A stretch of DNA of 64,000 nt from TOLSYN sp963849065 (GTDB lineage: Bacteria; Acidobacteriota; Terriglobia; Terriglobales; Acidobacteriaceae): assembly GCA_963849065.1 (NCBI GenBank), contig CAWKFM010000001.1, forward strand, positions 372,001-436,000, written 5' to 3'. A model generated the notes under the pieces. The model made no database searches, was not told the DNA's origin, and saw only the letters and a list, made by a program, of their open reading frames with translations. The position numbers were made by a program, and so were the translations under genes. Below are positions 46,260 to 56,439 of the stretch, piece by piece; position 1 is the first letter of the stretch; every line of letters starts with the position of its first letter.

Positions 46260-47441
46260 CTAAGCCCTCGTCAGCTTTCCATCCTTGAGATGAAAGCGCT
46301 CCCCGCGCCACACGATGGTGTCTCCGCCGAAGCTGGCGAACCAGATCGCGAAGCCCACCACGTCGCGTGCTGGAATGAGCCACAGATCGGCGATCGTCTG
46401 GCGGTCGTTGAGAATTGGTCCGCACAACAAGTATCCCGAGGCGAAGCGCGCCACGGCCACCGCCGCCAGCAGAGCGAGAGACCACGGCGCGCCGCCCGCG
46501 CACACGGCTGCGGCCATCGCCCAGGGCAGGCCAAAGGTGAGCAGAACGCCCACGTAGCCCCACTTGCGCAGGTCGCGCACGGTGCGCGCCCAGCGCAGCT
46601 GATGCTGGAACATCGCGCGCCAGCCGTACTCGGGCAGAAAGGTTTCGACCACAACTTCGCTCAGGACCACCTTGTAGCCCGCGTCGGCGATCATGCGTCC
46701 CAGTTCGTGGTCGTCGGCGAGATACTCCACCAGCGCTTCGAGGCCGCCGATGGCATCGGCGGCGGCGCGCGGAAACGCCAGGGTTGAGCCCAGGCCGAAG
46801 TGCAGTCCGCCTTCCAGCTCCACGGCGCACAGCACGCCTCCGGCGAAGTCGGTGGCAATCGTCACCGCTTCCATGCGCGAAGCCAGACTGCGGCCGGCCT
46901 CGGCGCGGTAGAGGCAGGTCACCATGCCGACCTGTGCGTCTTGCATTGGAGCCAAAATTCGCTGCAGGTAATCCCGCTCCACGCGGATATCGCTGTCGTT
47001 GACGACGATGTGCTCGTACCTGGCCGTCTTCATCATCTGGGCGAGGTTGCTTACCTTGCGATTGCTGCCCATCGGCTCGGGACAGATCACCAGACGGATC
47101 TCGTGCTCCGGAAATTCCAGGCGCAGGCGTTCCACCTCCGCGACCGCCTCATCGTTGGCATCGTTCACGCCGAAGACGATTTCATATTGCGGATAATCCT
47201 GCAGACAGTGCGAGCGGAAGCTCTCATGCATTTGCCGGTCGGTGCCGCGCAGCGGCTTGAGGATGCTGACCGGAGGGGTGAAGCATCCCGCTGGCCGATC
47301 TGCCGCAGGCTGGGTGCGCGCAGGGCGGCGGCGCTGCAGGAAACGCCACTCGCTCCACAGCGAGAGCATCAGGTAGCCGAGACCGCACAGCGCCAGCAGC
47401 GCGAAGCCGTAGGCGGCGAAATGAATGAGAGGTTTCAGCAT
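46260..47441 (-). CDS. hpnI: HpnI-like hopanoid/sphingolipid glycosyltransferase
   Basis: 393 residues. It has an N-terminal membrane helix (about 9-30), a GT2/GT21 domain (PPVSILKPLRGTD, then VNDSDIRV with the D-x-D motif, LADDHELG, and QHQLRW as the Q-x-x-R-W motif), and C-terminal membrane helices (about 300-345). This order fits ceramide-glucosyltransferase relatives such as HpnI, which adds N-acetylglucosamine to bacteriohopanetetrol. The specific sugar and lipid are inferred. Its start overlaps the frameshifted end of the ParE gene by 7 bases. Confidence 0.85.
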   Translation of the reverse strand: MLKPLIHFAAYGFALLALCGLGYLMLSLWSEWRFLQRRRPARTQPAADRPAGCFTPPVSILKPLRGTDRQMHESFRSHCLQDYPQYEIVFGVNDANDEAVAEVERLRLEFPEHEIRLVICPEPMGSNRKVSNLAQMMKTARYEHIVVNDSDIRVERDYLQRILAPMQDAQVGMVTCLYRAEAGRSLASRMEAVTIATDFAGGVLCAVELEGGLHFGLGSTLAFPRAAADAIGGLEALVEYLADDHELGRMIADAGYKVVLSEVVVETFLPEYGWRAMFQHQLRWARTVRDLRKWGYVGVLLTFGLPWAMAAAVCAGGAPWSLALLAAVAVARFASGYLLCGPILNDRQTIADLWLIPARDVVGFAIWFASFGGDTIVWRGERFHLKDGKLTRA

Positions 47442-47755
47442 TCGGTTCCTTGGGCTACAGGGTGCGACGGCGAAGGAATGCAGGGATATCTCTGGCGCCT
47501 TGAGTCACGGCCTTCGATCCGTTCGGTTTGGACGCGATAGAGAACCAGGTAGGCGCCGACCGGCCAGAAGCGGACCGGAAATGAAGTGAGATCTTCGCGC
47601 ATATGACCGATGCCCGGAGTTTGCTCGATCGTTTCGAAGGCATCGAAGAGTTTGCTGATCCATTGATCGGCTGCGTCGATGTTGTCCTCCGCGATGTATT
47701 CCCAAATGGCTTCCAGATCCAGCTCAGCGGCGGCGCTGAGAATGTACTTCTTCAT
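47435..47755 (-). CDS. ParE/RelE-type toxin, C-terminus frameshifted
   Basis: 106 residues as read. The body (AAAELDLEAIWEYIAEDN, then GIGHMREDL and RFWPVGAYLVLYRV) is a typical ParE toxin, a family acting on gyrase. After RIE an extra G (near 47,509-47,512) shifts the frame; without it the protein would end with AVTQGARDIPAFLRRR, the family's usual C-terminus. The C-terminal strand matters for ParE activity, so this toxin may be inactive. The start overlaps the antitoxin stop in ATGA. Confidence 0.8.
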   Translation of the reverse strand: MKKYILSAAAELDLEAIWEYIAEDNIDAADQWISKLFDAFETIEQTPGIGHMREDLTSFPVRFWPVGAYLVLYRVQTERIEGRDSRRQRYPCIPSPSHPVAQGTEC

Positions 47756-48018
47756 GCACTGTGCCGCTTACGCGTTGCGGATTTGTGCTGCAGCCGTTTC
47801 CGTGCCGCTGCCGGGTCGACGTGTTCTCCGCGGTCGAGCGCGGCAAGGCGTTGGCCAAGTTCCTGGTTGAAGGCGGCCATTTGAGCGTTGCGCGCCTGGT
47901 CGTGTTCTTCCAGGAGCCGCAAGGCCTCACGCATCACCTCACTGGCGGAGTTGTAGCGGCCGGATGCTACCTTGCCGGCCACGAATTTTTCCAGCTCGGG
48001 GGTAAGGGAAACATTCAT
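47752..48018 (-). CDS. ParD-like antitoxin
   Basis: 88 residues from the ATG at 48018 (AGGAG site upstream), starting MNVSLTPELEKFVAGKVASG, the ribbon-helix-helix DNA-binding domain of ParD/CopG type. It continues with the YNSASEVMREALRLLEE signature. The charged C-terminal half would wrap the toxin. It should repress its own operon and neutralise ParE, with which it overlaps by four bases. An earlier ATG (48057) lacks support. Confidence 0.88.
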   Translation of the reverse strand: MNVSLTPELEKFVAGKVASGRYNSASEVMREALRLLEEHDQARNAQMAAFNQELGQRLAALDRGEHVDPAAARKRLQHKSATRKRHSA

Positions 48019-48174
48019 GGGAGCATCTCCTCTCTGTAATGGTGATGCCGATGACAATCATTGTCAATCTTTGGCACTACAATTTTTGCCGGGATTGCGC
48101 ACTCGCCGCAATCTTCTCACTGTTCGCCTCGTGCGATTTCAGGCATACTCACAGGCATTCCTAAGGAGGCACCG

Positions 48175-48510
48175 TTGAAGCTGAAGCCCTGGCATGGAGT
48201 GGTGCTGGCCGTCTGCCTGGCCGTGGCCGTAGGCGTCTTTTATCGCGAGCATCAGGTCTCGCAAGGCCAGCAGGCATTTGAGCATCTCAGCTGCCCGAGC
48301 TGTCACATTGCCGGCGGCGCGCCGTCGCTGGCGCAGGTGGGAACGAAGTATGACCGCCAAACTTTCGTGCAGTGGCTGGCAGACCCGGAGGCCGTTTACG
48401 CGCGCATGGGCCGCAAGCCGCTCAATCCCGGCTATGCCACGATGCCGCGGCAGCCGATTTCGCAGCACGACATCGAGATGATCTCTTATTTTCTCGAGGC
48501 GCAGCGCTAA
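48175..48510 (+). CDS. Small membrane-anchored c-type cytochrome
   Basis: 111 residues from a TTG at 48175, fixed by a strong AAGGAGG site. An N-terminal hydrophobic segment (8-22) is a signal or anchor. One haem site CPSCH follows, and MPRQPISQHDIEMISYFLEA supplies the distal methionine region. It probably carries electrons in the periplasm. The MGRKPLNPG block is shared with the next gene, so the two arose by duplication. Confidence 0.85.
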   Translation: MKLKPWHGVVLAVCLAVAVGVFYREHQVSQGQQAFEHLSCPSCHIAGGAPSLAQVGTKYDRQTFVQWLADPEAVYARMGRKPLNPGYATMPRQPISQHDIEMISYFLEAQR

Positions 48511-48533
48511 CCCAGCATCAGCGAGGAGAATAC

Positions 48534-48866
48534 GTGCTTCGATTGTTGAAATGGCTGGTCCTGGCGGGAATCGCGGGCTTCGCGCCGTGGGCCGCCTGGC
48601 ACGTGTACGAACTCGATCTCGGCCAGCGGACCTTTGTCCGCCTGGGATGCGCCAGCTGCCACTTCTCCGGCGGCGGTCCCAACCTGGCCTACATTCTGCC
48701 GAAATATGACGAGCCGACGGTGGAGGACTTCATTCGCGATCCGGAGGCGGTTTACCGCCGCATGGGCCGCAAGCCGCTCAATCCCGGTTTTGCCATCATG
48801 CACCGCGTGAAAACCACCGACCGCGAGGTGCGCGCCATGGCAAAATATCTCAAGAGCTGGGAATGA
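48534..48866 (+). CDS. Second small c-type cytochrome
   Basis: 110 residues from a GTG at 48534 with GAGGAG upstream. An N-terminal anchor (5-20) is followed by one CASCH haem site, the MGRKPLNPG block and MHRVKTTDREVRAMAKYL. It parallels the upstream cytochrome throughout. The stop overlaps the next gene's ATG. The two cytochromes probably act together; no oxidase or dehydrogenase partner is adjacent. Confidence 0.85.
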   Translation: MLRLLKWLVLAGIAGFAPWAAWHVYELDLGQRTFVRLGCASCHFSGGGPNLAYILPKYDEPTVEDFIRDPEAVYRRMGRKPLNPGFAIMHRVKTTDREVRAMAKYLKSWE

Positions 48867-49399
48867 TGGGAGCACACATGACGGTGCGGCAAAGGCGAGA
48901 GAGTACGGCGCAAAGCATGGCAATGCTGTTCGTGCTGGCGCTGCTTCTGCTCAGCGCTTCCGCCTGGGCGCAGGAGGCGGCAGCGCCCGCCGCCGTCTCG
49001 CCGCACGCCCGGCTGATGGCCGCACGCAGTATTTACATCAAGAGCGCCCCGCCATCCATTCCCTATGACATCATCGGCGACGCCTTCCAGGGATGGGGGC
49101 GCTATCAGGTGGCCGACAATCCGGCGGCGGCCGACCTCATCGTCTCCATCGTGGCACCGGCTTCGAACTCCGGCGCCAGTGTGGGCGGCAACGCCAAAAA
49201 CCGGCCCGCGGCCTCGAGCGATATGACGGAGATTCGCCTGATCATTCTCGACGCCCACGACCATGCGGTGTTGTGGAGCGGCAGCGAGCAACCCAAGGGA
49301 GCCTTCAGCGCGAAGCGTCACGAAGACGAACTGGTCGATGCCTCGCTGCGCCTGTTCCGCCGATTTCGCGCCAGCATCGAACCGGAGTCCGAGCCATAG
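48863..49399 (+). CDS. Secreted hypothetical protein
   Basis: 178 residues. A hydrophobic signal sequence (about 19-36, ending near SAWAQ) precedes a soluble domain with IYIKSAPPSIPYDIIGDAFQ and EIRLIILDAHDHAVLWSG, a pattern seen in small periplasmic or lipoprotein-like DUFs. There is no lipobox. It is coupled to the cytochrome gene by ATGA overlap, so it may belong to the same periplasmic system. Function unknown. Confidence 0.75.
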   Translation: MMGAHMTVRQRRESTAQSMAMLFVLALLLLSASAWAQEAAAPAAVSPHARLMAARSIYIKSAPPSIPYDIIGDAFQGWGRYQVADNPAAADLIVSIVAPASNSGASVGGNAKNRPAASSDMTEIRLIILDAHDHAVLWSGSEQPKGAFSAKRHEDELVDASLRLFRRFRASIEPESEP

Positions 49400-49837
49400 C
49401 CGGGTTTTGCACGGCGATGCACAAGCAATCTCAGATTTTCACAACATACCCACAGCGCCTTGGGCTTTTCCCATATCCCTGCGGCCCGCTGTGCGGCACT
49501 CTTGATTCAACGCAACCGTGCACAGCGGCGGCGTGGTGCTTCCCGGCTCGGGAGGCGGCAAAGGCTTTGCGAAACTGAGTTGGCAGCCAGGTTCAGGTTC
49601 CACCGCTACGGCGCAAGCGATTGCAGCCGGCGGGGCAAACCCGAAGCGCAGTCCAACCGGTTTCGCCTCGCCCCTTGGCAACCGGGCCGCTCCGCAGCCG
49701 GGAGTTAGTCACCACGCGCGCCACTGCTGAACGGTTGAAAGCCCGGAGAGGCGGCTGGCTTCTCCGGGCTTAATTTTCAGCGTTAGAATTTAAGCAAAAG
49801 AATTTTACCAAATAGAATTGAACCAAGCGCCGTACCT
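49400..49837. other. Intergenic region upstream of dnaB with terminator
   Basis: About 440 bases. A frame around 49,500-49,690 reads GGVVLPGSGGGKGFA-like low-complexity sequence without a domain. A good terminator hairpin lies at 49739-49777 and the dnaB promoter must follow it. No other gene was recognised. Confidence 0.4.
49739..49777 (+). terminator. Rho-independent terminator
   Basis: An 11-bp stem (AAGCCCGGAGA with TCTCCGGGCTT) and an 11-base loop are followed by AATTTT. It would end transcription from the upstream cytochrome operon before dnaB. Confidence 0.75.
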
Positions 49838-51214
<1,377 letters not shown>

Positions 51215-51342
51215 TGGATTTGGATGCTATGAGGCGAGATATGAACCTCGGCCGCGAAATACTGCTTCAGTTAGAAAGTGATACGCGGTGGGGCAGGCGG
51301 CGGAAAAGCCTTCCATGCAGCACGGGAGATTTGAGCGTCGCA

Positions 51343-51369
51343 GGGGTTCTTCGCTTCGCTCAGAATGAC
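51343..51369 (+). repeat. Dispersed 27-base repeat, copy 2
   Basis: Identical to 45531-45557. It lies in the 240-base gap after dnaB, where AGAATGAC recurs twice more within 60 bases, so the unit looks like a fragment of a larger interspersed family. Confidence 0.8.
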
Positions 51370-51455
51370 ACCTCTGGAGGCATCAGAATGACCCTTCATA
51401 GACGTCAGAATGACACCTCGGGAATAAGGGCACGCGGAAGCGAATTCGCGGCGCT

Positions 51456-51725
51456 CTAATTCATTTGGCCGGTGGTGGAGGGCGTTGCGATTGGCTGCGG
51501 CGGCCCGGACTTCAACAGGCCGAGCATGGACAGCACTTGAATGGTTTCTTTGGCCGGCCCGCGGAATCCCCAGGTGCAGTTCTGGAAGTTGGTGTTGAAC
51601 CATTCCACCACGCCGCCGGAATAAAACAGCGAGCACTCGATCAGGGTGCAGTTGCGGAAGATGTTTTCCTCCATCACAAATGCTTTGCGCTCCAGGGTCA
51701 CACCTTCATAGATATTGATTGGCAT
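51456..51725 (-). CDS. Conserved hypothetical protein
   Basis: 89 residues; the ATG at 51725 has GGAGGACG upstream. FRNCTLIECSLFYSGG and TNFQNCTWGFRG show a short pentapeptide-repeat-like rhythm (A/C-x-F/L-x-x), perhaps one or two coils of a beta-helix. No catalytic motif or signal peptide was seen. It stands alone between dnaB and the ABC exporter. Function unknown. Confidence 0.65.
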   Translation of the reverse strand: MPINIYEGVTLERKAFVMEENIFRNCTLIECSLFYSGGVVEWFNTNFQNCTWGFRGPAKETIQVLSMLGLLKSGPPQPIATPSTTGQMN

Positions 51726-51932
51726 GCCAACGTCCTCCGTCTCAAGATTGCAGAAGTGCCATGCTATGCGGTCTCCGGCAATTCCGCAAACGAGCGGCCG
51801 TTCGCAACCGGCGCAAGCTAAGGCGGGTGCCGGGTTGATGTGTCCTGCTTCCCAGGTTAGCGCCGCAAAAAACGCGGCACGGAACCTGGGGCACCCGCCA
51901 GTGGTTGAGGATGCAGCTTTACGGAAATTTCT

Positions 51933-53879
51933 CTAATCGGCCGGAGCCTCTGCTGACGGAGCCACCGAGGCGCCCACGGCCAGCTCCTGGTCTTTGTACT
52001 GGAGCTGATAGAGCTTCCAGTAGACGCCGCGGGCGGCCAGAAGCTGCTGGTGGGTGCCCATCTCGCGAACCTTGCCCTTGTGCATTACGATGATCTTGTC
52101 GGCCCGCTGGATGGTCGAAAGGCGGTGGGCGATGACGAGCGAGGTGCGGCCCTCGACCAGGCGCGTGAGCGCTTCGCGCACGCGGAACTCGGTCTCGGTA
52201 TCCACGCTCGAGGTGGCCTCGTCCAGAATCAGGATGCGGGGGTTGTGGGCCAAGGCGCGGGCAAAGGAGACGAGCTGCTTCTGTCCGGTGGAAAGCGAGT
52301 TGCCCCGCTCCCGCAGCGGCGAATCGAAGCCCTGGGGAAGCGAGCGGATGAAGTCGGCGACGTTGACCTCTTCGGCGGCGCGCTCGACGGCCTGGCGCGT
52401 GACATGCGCCGAGCCCAGGCGGATGTTGTCCCCAATGGTGCCGCTGAACAGGAACGGGTCCTGCAGGACCACGCCGCAGCGCCGCCGCAATTTCTGCAGG
52501 TTCATCTCGCGCACATCCACGCCGTCGATGCGCACCGCGCCCTTCTGCACGTCATAGAAGCGCAGCAGCAGCGAGATCAGGGTGGTTTTGCCCGCGCCGG
52601 TGTGGCCCACGATTGCCACGGTTTCTCCCGGTTCTATGGCGAAGGAGACGCCGCGCAGGACCCAATCCCACTCCTGGGCGGCAGCGGCCGGCAGTGCAGC
52701 GTTACCTGACTCAGCGCCCTCTTCCAGCGGCACTTCTTCTACAGGCGCTTCTTCCACAGGAACATGGCGGTAGGCGAACCAGACGTCGTCGAATTCGATG
52801 CGTCCGGCGCCCTTTGGCTCGCGCTCAATTTCGGGCGACTGAATTTTGGGCTCGGTGTCCAGCAGTTTGAAGACCCGCTCGGCGGCGGCCATGGCAGATT
52901 GCAGAATGTTGAACTTCTCACTGAGATCCTGGATGGGACGGAAGAAGCGCTGGGTGTACATAAAAAATGCCACCAGCACGCCCAGGTCGGTCACGCCCGC
53001 CAGCACGCCGTGTCCGCCAAACCACAGCACGCCGGCGATGGCGAACCATGACAAGGCTTCGACCACCGGGTAGTAGAGCGCGTAGGCCATGATGGCGTCT
53101 TTGTAGGCGTCCATGTGCTGCGCGTTGACGGCCTCGAATTCCTGGTAGGACTTGCGCTCGCGGTTGAAGAGCTGAAGGGGAATGATGCCGCTGACGTGCT
53201 CCTGCAGGAAGCTGTTGATGCGCGCAATGGCCACGCGTATGCGGCGATAGCTGTCGCGCACCGATTTGCGGAAGAGCTGGGTGGCGACGACGATGATGGG
53301 CAGCACCAGGAAGGAGATCAGCGACAGCCGCGGGCTCATGGCCAGCATGACGCCGAGGATTCCGGCCAGCACAAAAACGTCTTCGACGATGGAAACCACG
53401 CCCGAGGTGAACATGTCGTTCAGGGCGTCCACGTCGGTGGTTACGCGCGTGACCAGGCGGCCCACGGGATTGCGGTCGAAGAAGGCGATGTCCATGCGCT
53501 GCAGGTGACGGTAGAGCTGGCTGCGCAGGTCGAACATTACCTTCTGTCCGGTCCACTGCATCAGGTAGGTCTGGGTGAATTCAAAGATGAAGCCCAGCAG
53601 CAGCACGCCCAGAAAGATGCCGCTGACCTGGGCGATACCAACCAGGGGCTGCGAGCTCAGCAAGGGATCCAGAAAGGAGTGTCCGCCGGCGTGCGAGGAG
53701 AGATATTTGTCGATGGCCGTTTTGACCAGGAAGGGACCGAGCACGTCGGCACCCGCCTTTAAGATGATGGCGGCCATGGCCAGCGTCACCTGAAGGCGGT
53801 ACGGACCCAGATATTGCATCAGCCGCCGCATCAGCCGGCTGTCATATGCTTTTCCTAATACTTCTTCCTCGGCGGCCAT
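51933..53879 (-). CDS. ABC exporter, fused permease and ATPase (MsbA-like)
   Basis: 648 residues. Six membrane helices (about 25-330) are followed by a nucleotide-binding domain. It carries Walker A GHTGAGKTT, Q-loop VLQDPF, signature LSTGQ (a variant of LSGGQ), Walker B ILILDEATSS and H-loop IAHRLS. An acidic, alanine-rich insert of about 25 residues lies just before Walker A (EEAPVEEVPLEEGAES). Such half-transporters dimerise and export lipids or drugs; MsbA-like lipid A flipping is possible. It is divergent from hemW with a 108-base shared promoter region. Confidence 0.92.
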   Translation of the reverse strand: MAAEEEVLGKAYDSRLMRRLMQYLGPYRLQVTLAMAAIILKAGADVLGPFLVKTAIDKYLSSHAGGHSFLDPLLSSQPLVGIAQVSGIFLGVLLLGFIFEFTQTYLMQWTGQKVMFDLRSQLYRHLQRMDIAFFDRNPVGRLVTRVTTDVDALNDMFTSGVVSIVEDVFVLAGILGVMLAMSPRLSLISFLVLPIIVVATQLFRKSVRDSYRRIRVAIARINSFLQEHVSGIIPLQLFNRERKSYQEFEAVNAQHMDAYKDAIMAYALYYPVVEALSWFAIAGVLWFGGHGVLAGVTDLGVLVAFFMYTQRFFRPIQDLSEKFNILQSAMAAAERVFKLLDTEPKIQSPEIEREPKGAGRIEFDDVWFAYRHVPVEEAPVEEVPLEEGAESGNAALPAAAAQEWDWVLRGVSFAIEPGETVAIVGHTGAGKTTLISLLLRFYDVQKGAVRIDGVDVREMNLQKLRRRCGVVLQDPFLFSGTIGDNIRLGSAHVTRQAVERAAEEVNVADFIRSLPQGFDSPLRERGNSLSTGQKQLVSFARALAHNPRILILDEATSSVDTETEFRVREALTRLVEGRTSLVIAHRLSTIQRADKIIVMHKGKVREMGTHQQLLAARGVYWKLYQLQYKDQELAVGASVAPSAEAPAD

Positions 53880-53987
53880 GGTTTCCTAGTACGCGGTCCT
53901 TTTGGTTCTATTTTAGATGGAAGCAGGGCCGCCTCGGGTTCAAAGCGGAGAAGCGCAGGGGATAGACTAAGCCAGCGGGCATCTGCT

Positions 53988-55178
53988 TTGACCTCCGAAG
54001 TCCATTCCGCGCTGTATCTTTCGGTCCCGTTCTGCCGGACCAAGTGTTCGTTCTGCAACTTTGCCTCGGGTGTGTTCTCGCGCGATCTGTTCGACTGCTA
54101 CGTTGCCCATCTGGAGCGGGAGATTGCGGATGCGCCCAGCCTGGCGAGGGAATGCGGTGCGGAGTTCGATCCGATTTTCGACTCGATCTATCTGGGCGGC
54201 GGCACGCCCAGCGTGCTTGCGCCGGATCAGCTGGATAGACTCTTTGCCGCCGTTGCGGCGGTCTTTGAGGTTTCGCCGCACGGCGAGATCACGGTGGAAG
54301 TCGCGCCCGGAACGCTCTCCGAGGAGATCCTGGGCGCGCTGCTCCGGGCAGGGGTCAATCGCGTTTCGCTGGGGGTGCAGTCGTTTATCGATCAGGAGTC
54401 GCACGCCGTGGGACGGCTGCATACCTGCGCTGGAGCAATCGACGATATCCGGCGCCTGCGCGAGGCGGGGATCACGGAAATCAGCATCGACCTGATTGCC
54501 GGGCTGCCGCACCAGACGGCTGAAAGCTGGGAGCAGTCGCTCGACCAGACGCTCGCGCTCGAACTGCCGCACGCGAGCGTTTACATGCTGGAGGTGGATG
54601 CCGACTCGCGGCTGGGACGCGAGCTGATCGCCGGGGGAAGCCGCTACCACGCCCACCATGTCCCGGACGAGGCGCTCACCGTCGCGCTCTACGAGCGCGC
54701 CACGGAGCGCCTGAACGCAGCCGGAATTGTGCAGTATGAGATTTCCAACTTCGCGCGCGCCGGGCACCAGTCGCGGCACAACCTGCGATATTGGCGGCGG
54801 CTCCCCTACTACGGGTTTGGAGTGGATGCGCACTCCATGCTGCCGGCGCCTGCGCCTTCCGAGCCGCATAGAGCGGTTCGCCTTGCCACGCCGGATTCGC
54901 TGGAAGAGTTGCTACGTGGTGCTCGGTCCGAGCGCACCGTGGTTAGCGAACGGCAGGCTATCGAGGAAACCTACTTCCTTGGGCTGCGCATGAATTGCGG
55001 AGTAGAGCTGCTGGCCATCAAAGAGGAGTTCGGCATTGCCGCGGTGGACGACTATCGCGAAGCCATCACCGACATGGTAGGGCGCGGGCTACTGGAGATC
55101 GAAGACGGGTGGCTGCGGCTGACTGCGCAAGGACGACTGTTGTCCAACGAGGTCTTCGCGGCGTTTCTGCGCGACTGA
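53988..55178 (+). CDS. hemW: HemW-like radical SAM protein
   Basis: 396 residues from a TTG at 53988. The radical SAM cluster motif is CRTKCSFC (C16, C20, C23), with the YLGGGTPS S-adenosylmethionine motif, VNRVSLGVQSF, and the HemW-type C-terminal domain (HNLRYWRR). The Cx3Cx2C motif and this domain identify HemW, a haem chaperone formerly called a coproporphyrinogen oxidase. True HemN has an extra cysteine right after the motif, which is absent here (F instead). Confidence 0.9.
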   Translation: MTSEVHSALYLSVPFCRTKCSFCNFASGVFSRDLFDCYVAHLEREIADAPSLARECGAEFDPIFDSIYLGGGTPSVLAPDQLDRLFAAVAAVFEVSPHGEITVEVAPGTLSEEILGALLRAGVNRVSLGVQSFIDQESHAVGRLHTCAGAIDDIRRLREAGITEISIDLIAGLPHQTAESWEQSLDQTLALELPHASVYMLEVDADSRLGRELIAGGSRYHAHHVPDEALTVALYERATERLNAAGIVQYEISNFARAGHQSRHNLRYWRRLPYYGFGVDAHSMLPAPAPSEPHRAVRLATPDSLEELLRGARSERTVVSERQAIEETYFLGLRMNCGVELLAIKEEFGIAAVDDYREAITDMVGRGLLEIEDGWLRLTAQGRLLSNEVFAAFLRD

Positions 55179-55296
55179 CGGTTGGGCAGGCAGCACGAAC
55201 TCACAATTCAGCGTCATAACAGGTATTGCGGTTTGCTTTCCAGCCGTTCCGCGCTAGCATGGACGGCCTGGATCTCTCAATTGAACGGGAGGATGC

Positions 55297-56439
55297 GTGG
55301 ACTTTCAACTCACCGAGGAACAGCTGCAGCTCCAGAGCATGGTGCGCGACTTTGCCGCGAAGGAAATCGCTCCGCATGTGCAGGAGTGGGATGAGGCCTC
55401 GCAGTTTCCCCTGGGGACCATCCGGCAACTCGGCGGGCTGGGACTGATGGGGTGCATCTTTCCTGATGAGTACGGCGGCTCGGGCATGGGATACATCGAG
55501 TACGTGCTGGCCATTGAGGAGCTGTCGCGCGTGGATGGCTCGGTGGGCATCATCGTGGCCGCGCACACCTCGCTGTGCTCGAACCACATTTTTGTTGCCG
55601 GAAACGAAGAGCAGAAGCGCCGCTACATCCCACGCCTGGCCACCGGTGAGCACATTGGGGCCTGGGCGCTGACCGAACCCAACAGCGGCTCCGATGCTGG
55701 GAGCGCGCGCTGCACCGCTGTGCGCAAGGGTGACCGCTGGGTGCTCAACGGCACCAAGACGTTCATCACCAACGGCTCGTACGCCGACGTGGTGGTGGTG
55801 GTGGCGGTGACCGACAAGACCATCGGCACGCGCGGACTCTCGGCCTTTGTGGTGGAGCGCGGCACGCCGGGGTTCCGGCCGGGCAAAAAGGAGAACAAGC
55901 TCGGGCTGCGCGCCTCGGACACCTCCGAGCTGATCTTCGAAGATTGCGAACTGCCCGAGCAAAATCTGCTCGGGGTGGAAGGCCAGGGCTTTGTGGATGC
56001 CATGCGAATACTGGACGGCGGACGCATCTCCATTGCCGCGCTCGGGCTGGGGATGGCCACGGGAGCCTACGACTGCGCGCTGCGCTACAGCCGGGAGCGC
56101 AAGCAGTTTGGGCGGGCCATTGGCGAATTCCAGGCCATCCAGTGGAAGCTGGCCGACATGGCCACCGAGATTGACGCCGCCCGCCTGCTTACGCTGCGCG
56201 CGGCATGGCTGAAGGACCACCACCGCAAGACCACGCTGGAGTCCTCCATGGCCAAGCTCTATACCTCGGAGGTTGCCGTGCGCGCGGCCAACGAGGCGGT
56301 GCAGATCCATGGGGGCTACGGGTTCATCAAGGATTATCCGGCGGAAAAGTTTTATCGCGACGTAAAGCTGTGCACCATCGGTGAGGGCACCAGCGAGATC
56401 CAGCGCCTCATCATCGCAAGGCAGATCCTGCCCGAATAA
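55297..56439 (+). CDS. Acyl-CoA dehydrogenase
   Basis: 380 residues from a GTG at 55297 with GGGAGG upstream. The flavoenzyme pattern is complete: ALTEPNSGSDAGS (FAD and substrate segment), KTFITNG, GGRISIAALGLG, RKQFGRAIGEFQAIQWKLADM, and IHGGYGFIKDYPAEKFYRD. The catalytic glutamate region is IGEGTSEIQR. Length and motifs fit short-chain or branched-chain acyl-CoA dehydrogenases that pass electrons to ETF. Precise chain specificity cannot be read. The 3' end overlaps the convergent kinase gene by 29 bases. Confidence 0.94.
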   Translation: MDFQLTEEQLQLQSMVRDFAAKEIAPHVQEWDEASQFPLGTIRQLGGLGLMGCIFPDEYGGSGMGYIEYVLAIEELSRVDGSVGIIVAAHTSLCSNHIFVAGNEEQKRRYIPRLATGEHIGAWALTEPNSGSDAGSARCTAVRKGDRWVLNGTKTFITNGSYADVVVVVAVTDKTIGTRGLSAFVVERGTPGFRPGKKENKLGLRASDTSELIFEDCELPEQNLLGVEGQGFVDAMRILDGGRISIAALGLGMATGAYDCALRYSRERKQFGRAIGEFQAIQWKLADMATEIDAARLLTLRAAWLKDHHRKTTLESSMAKLYTSEVAVRAANEAVQIHGGYGFIKDYPAEKFYRDVKLCTIGEGTSEIQRLIIARQILPE

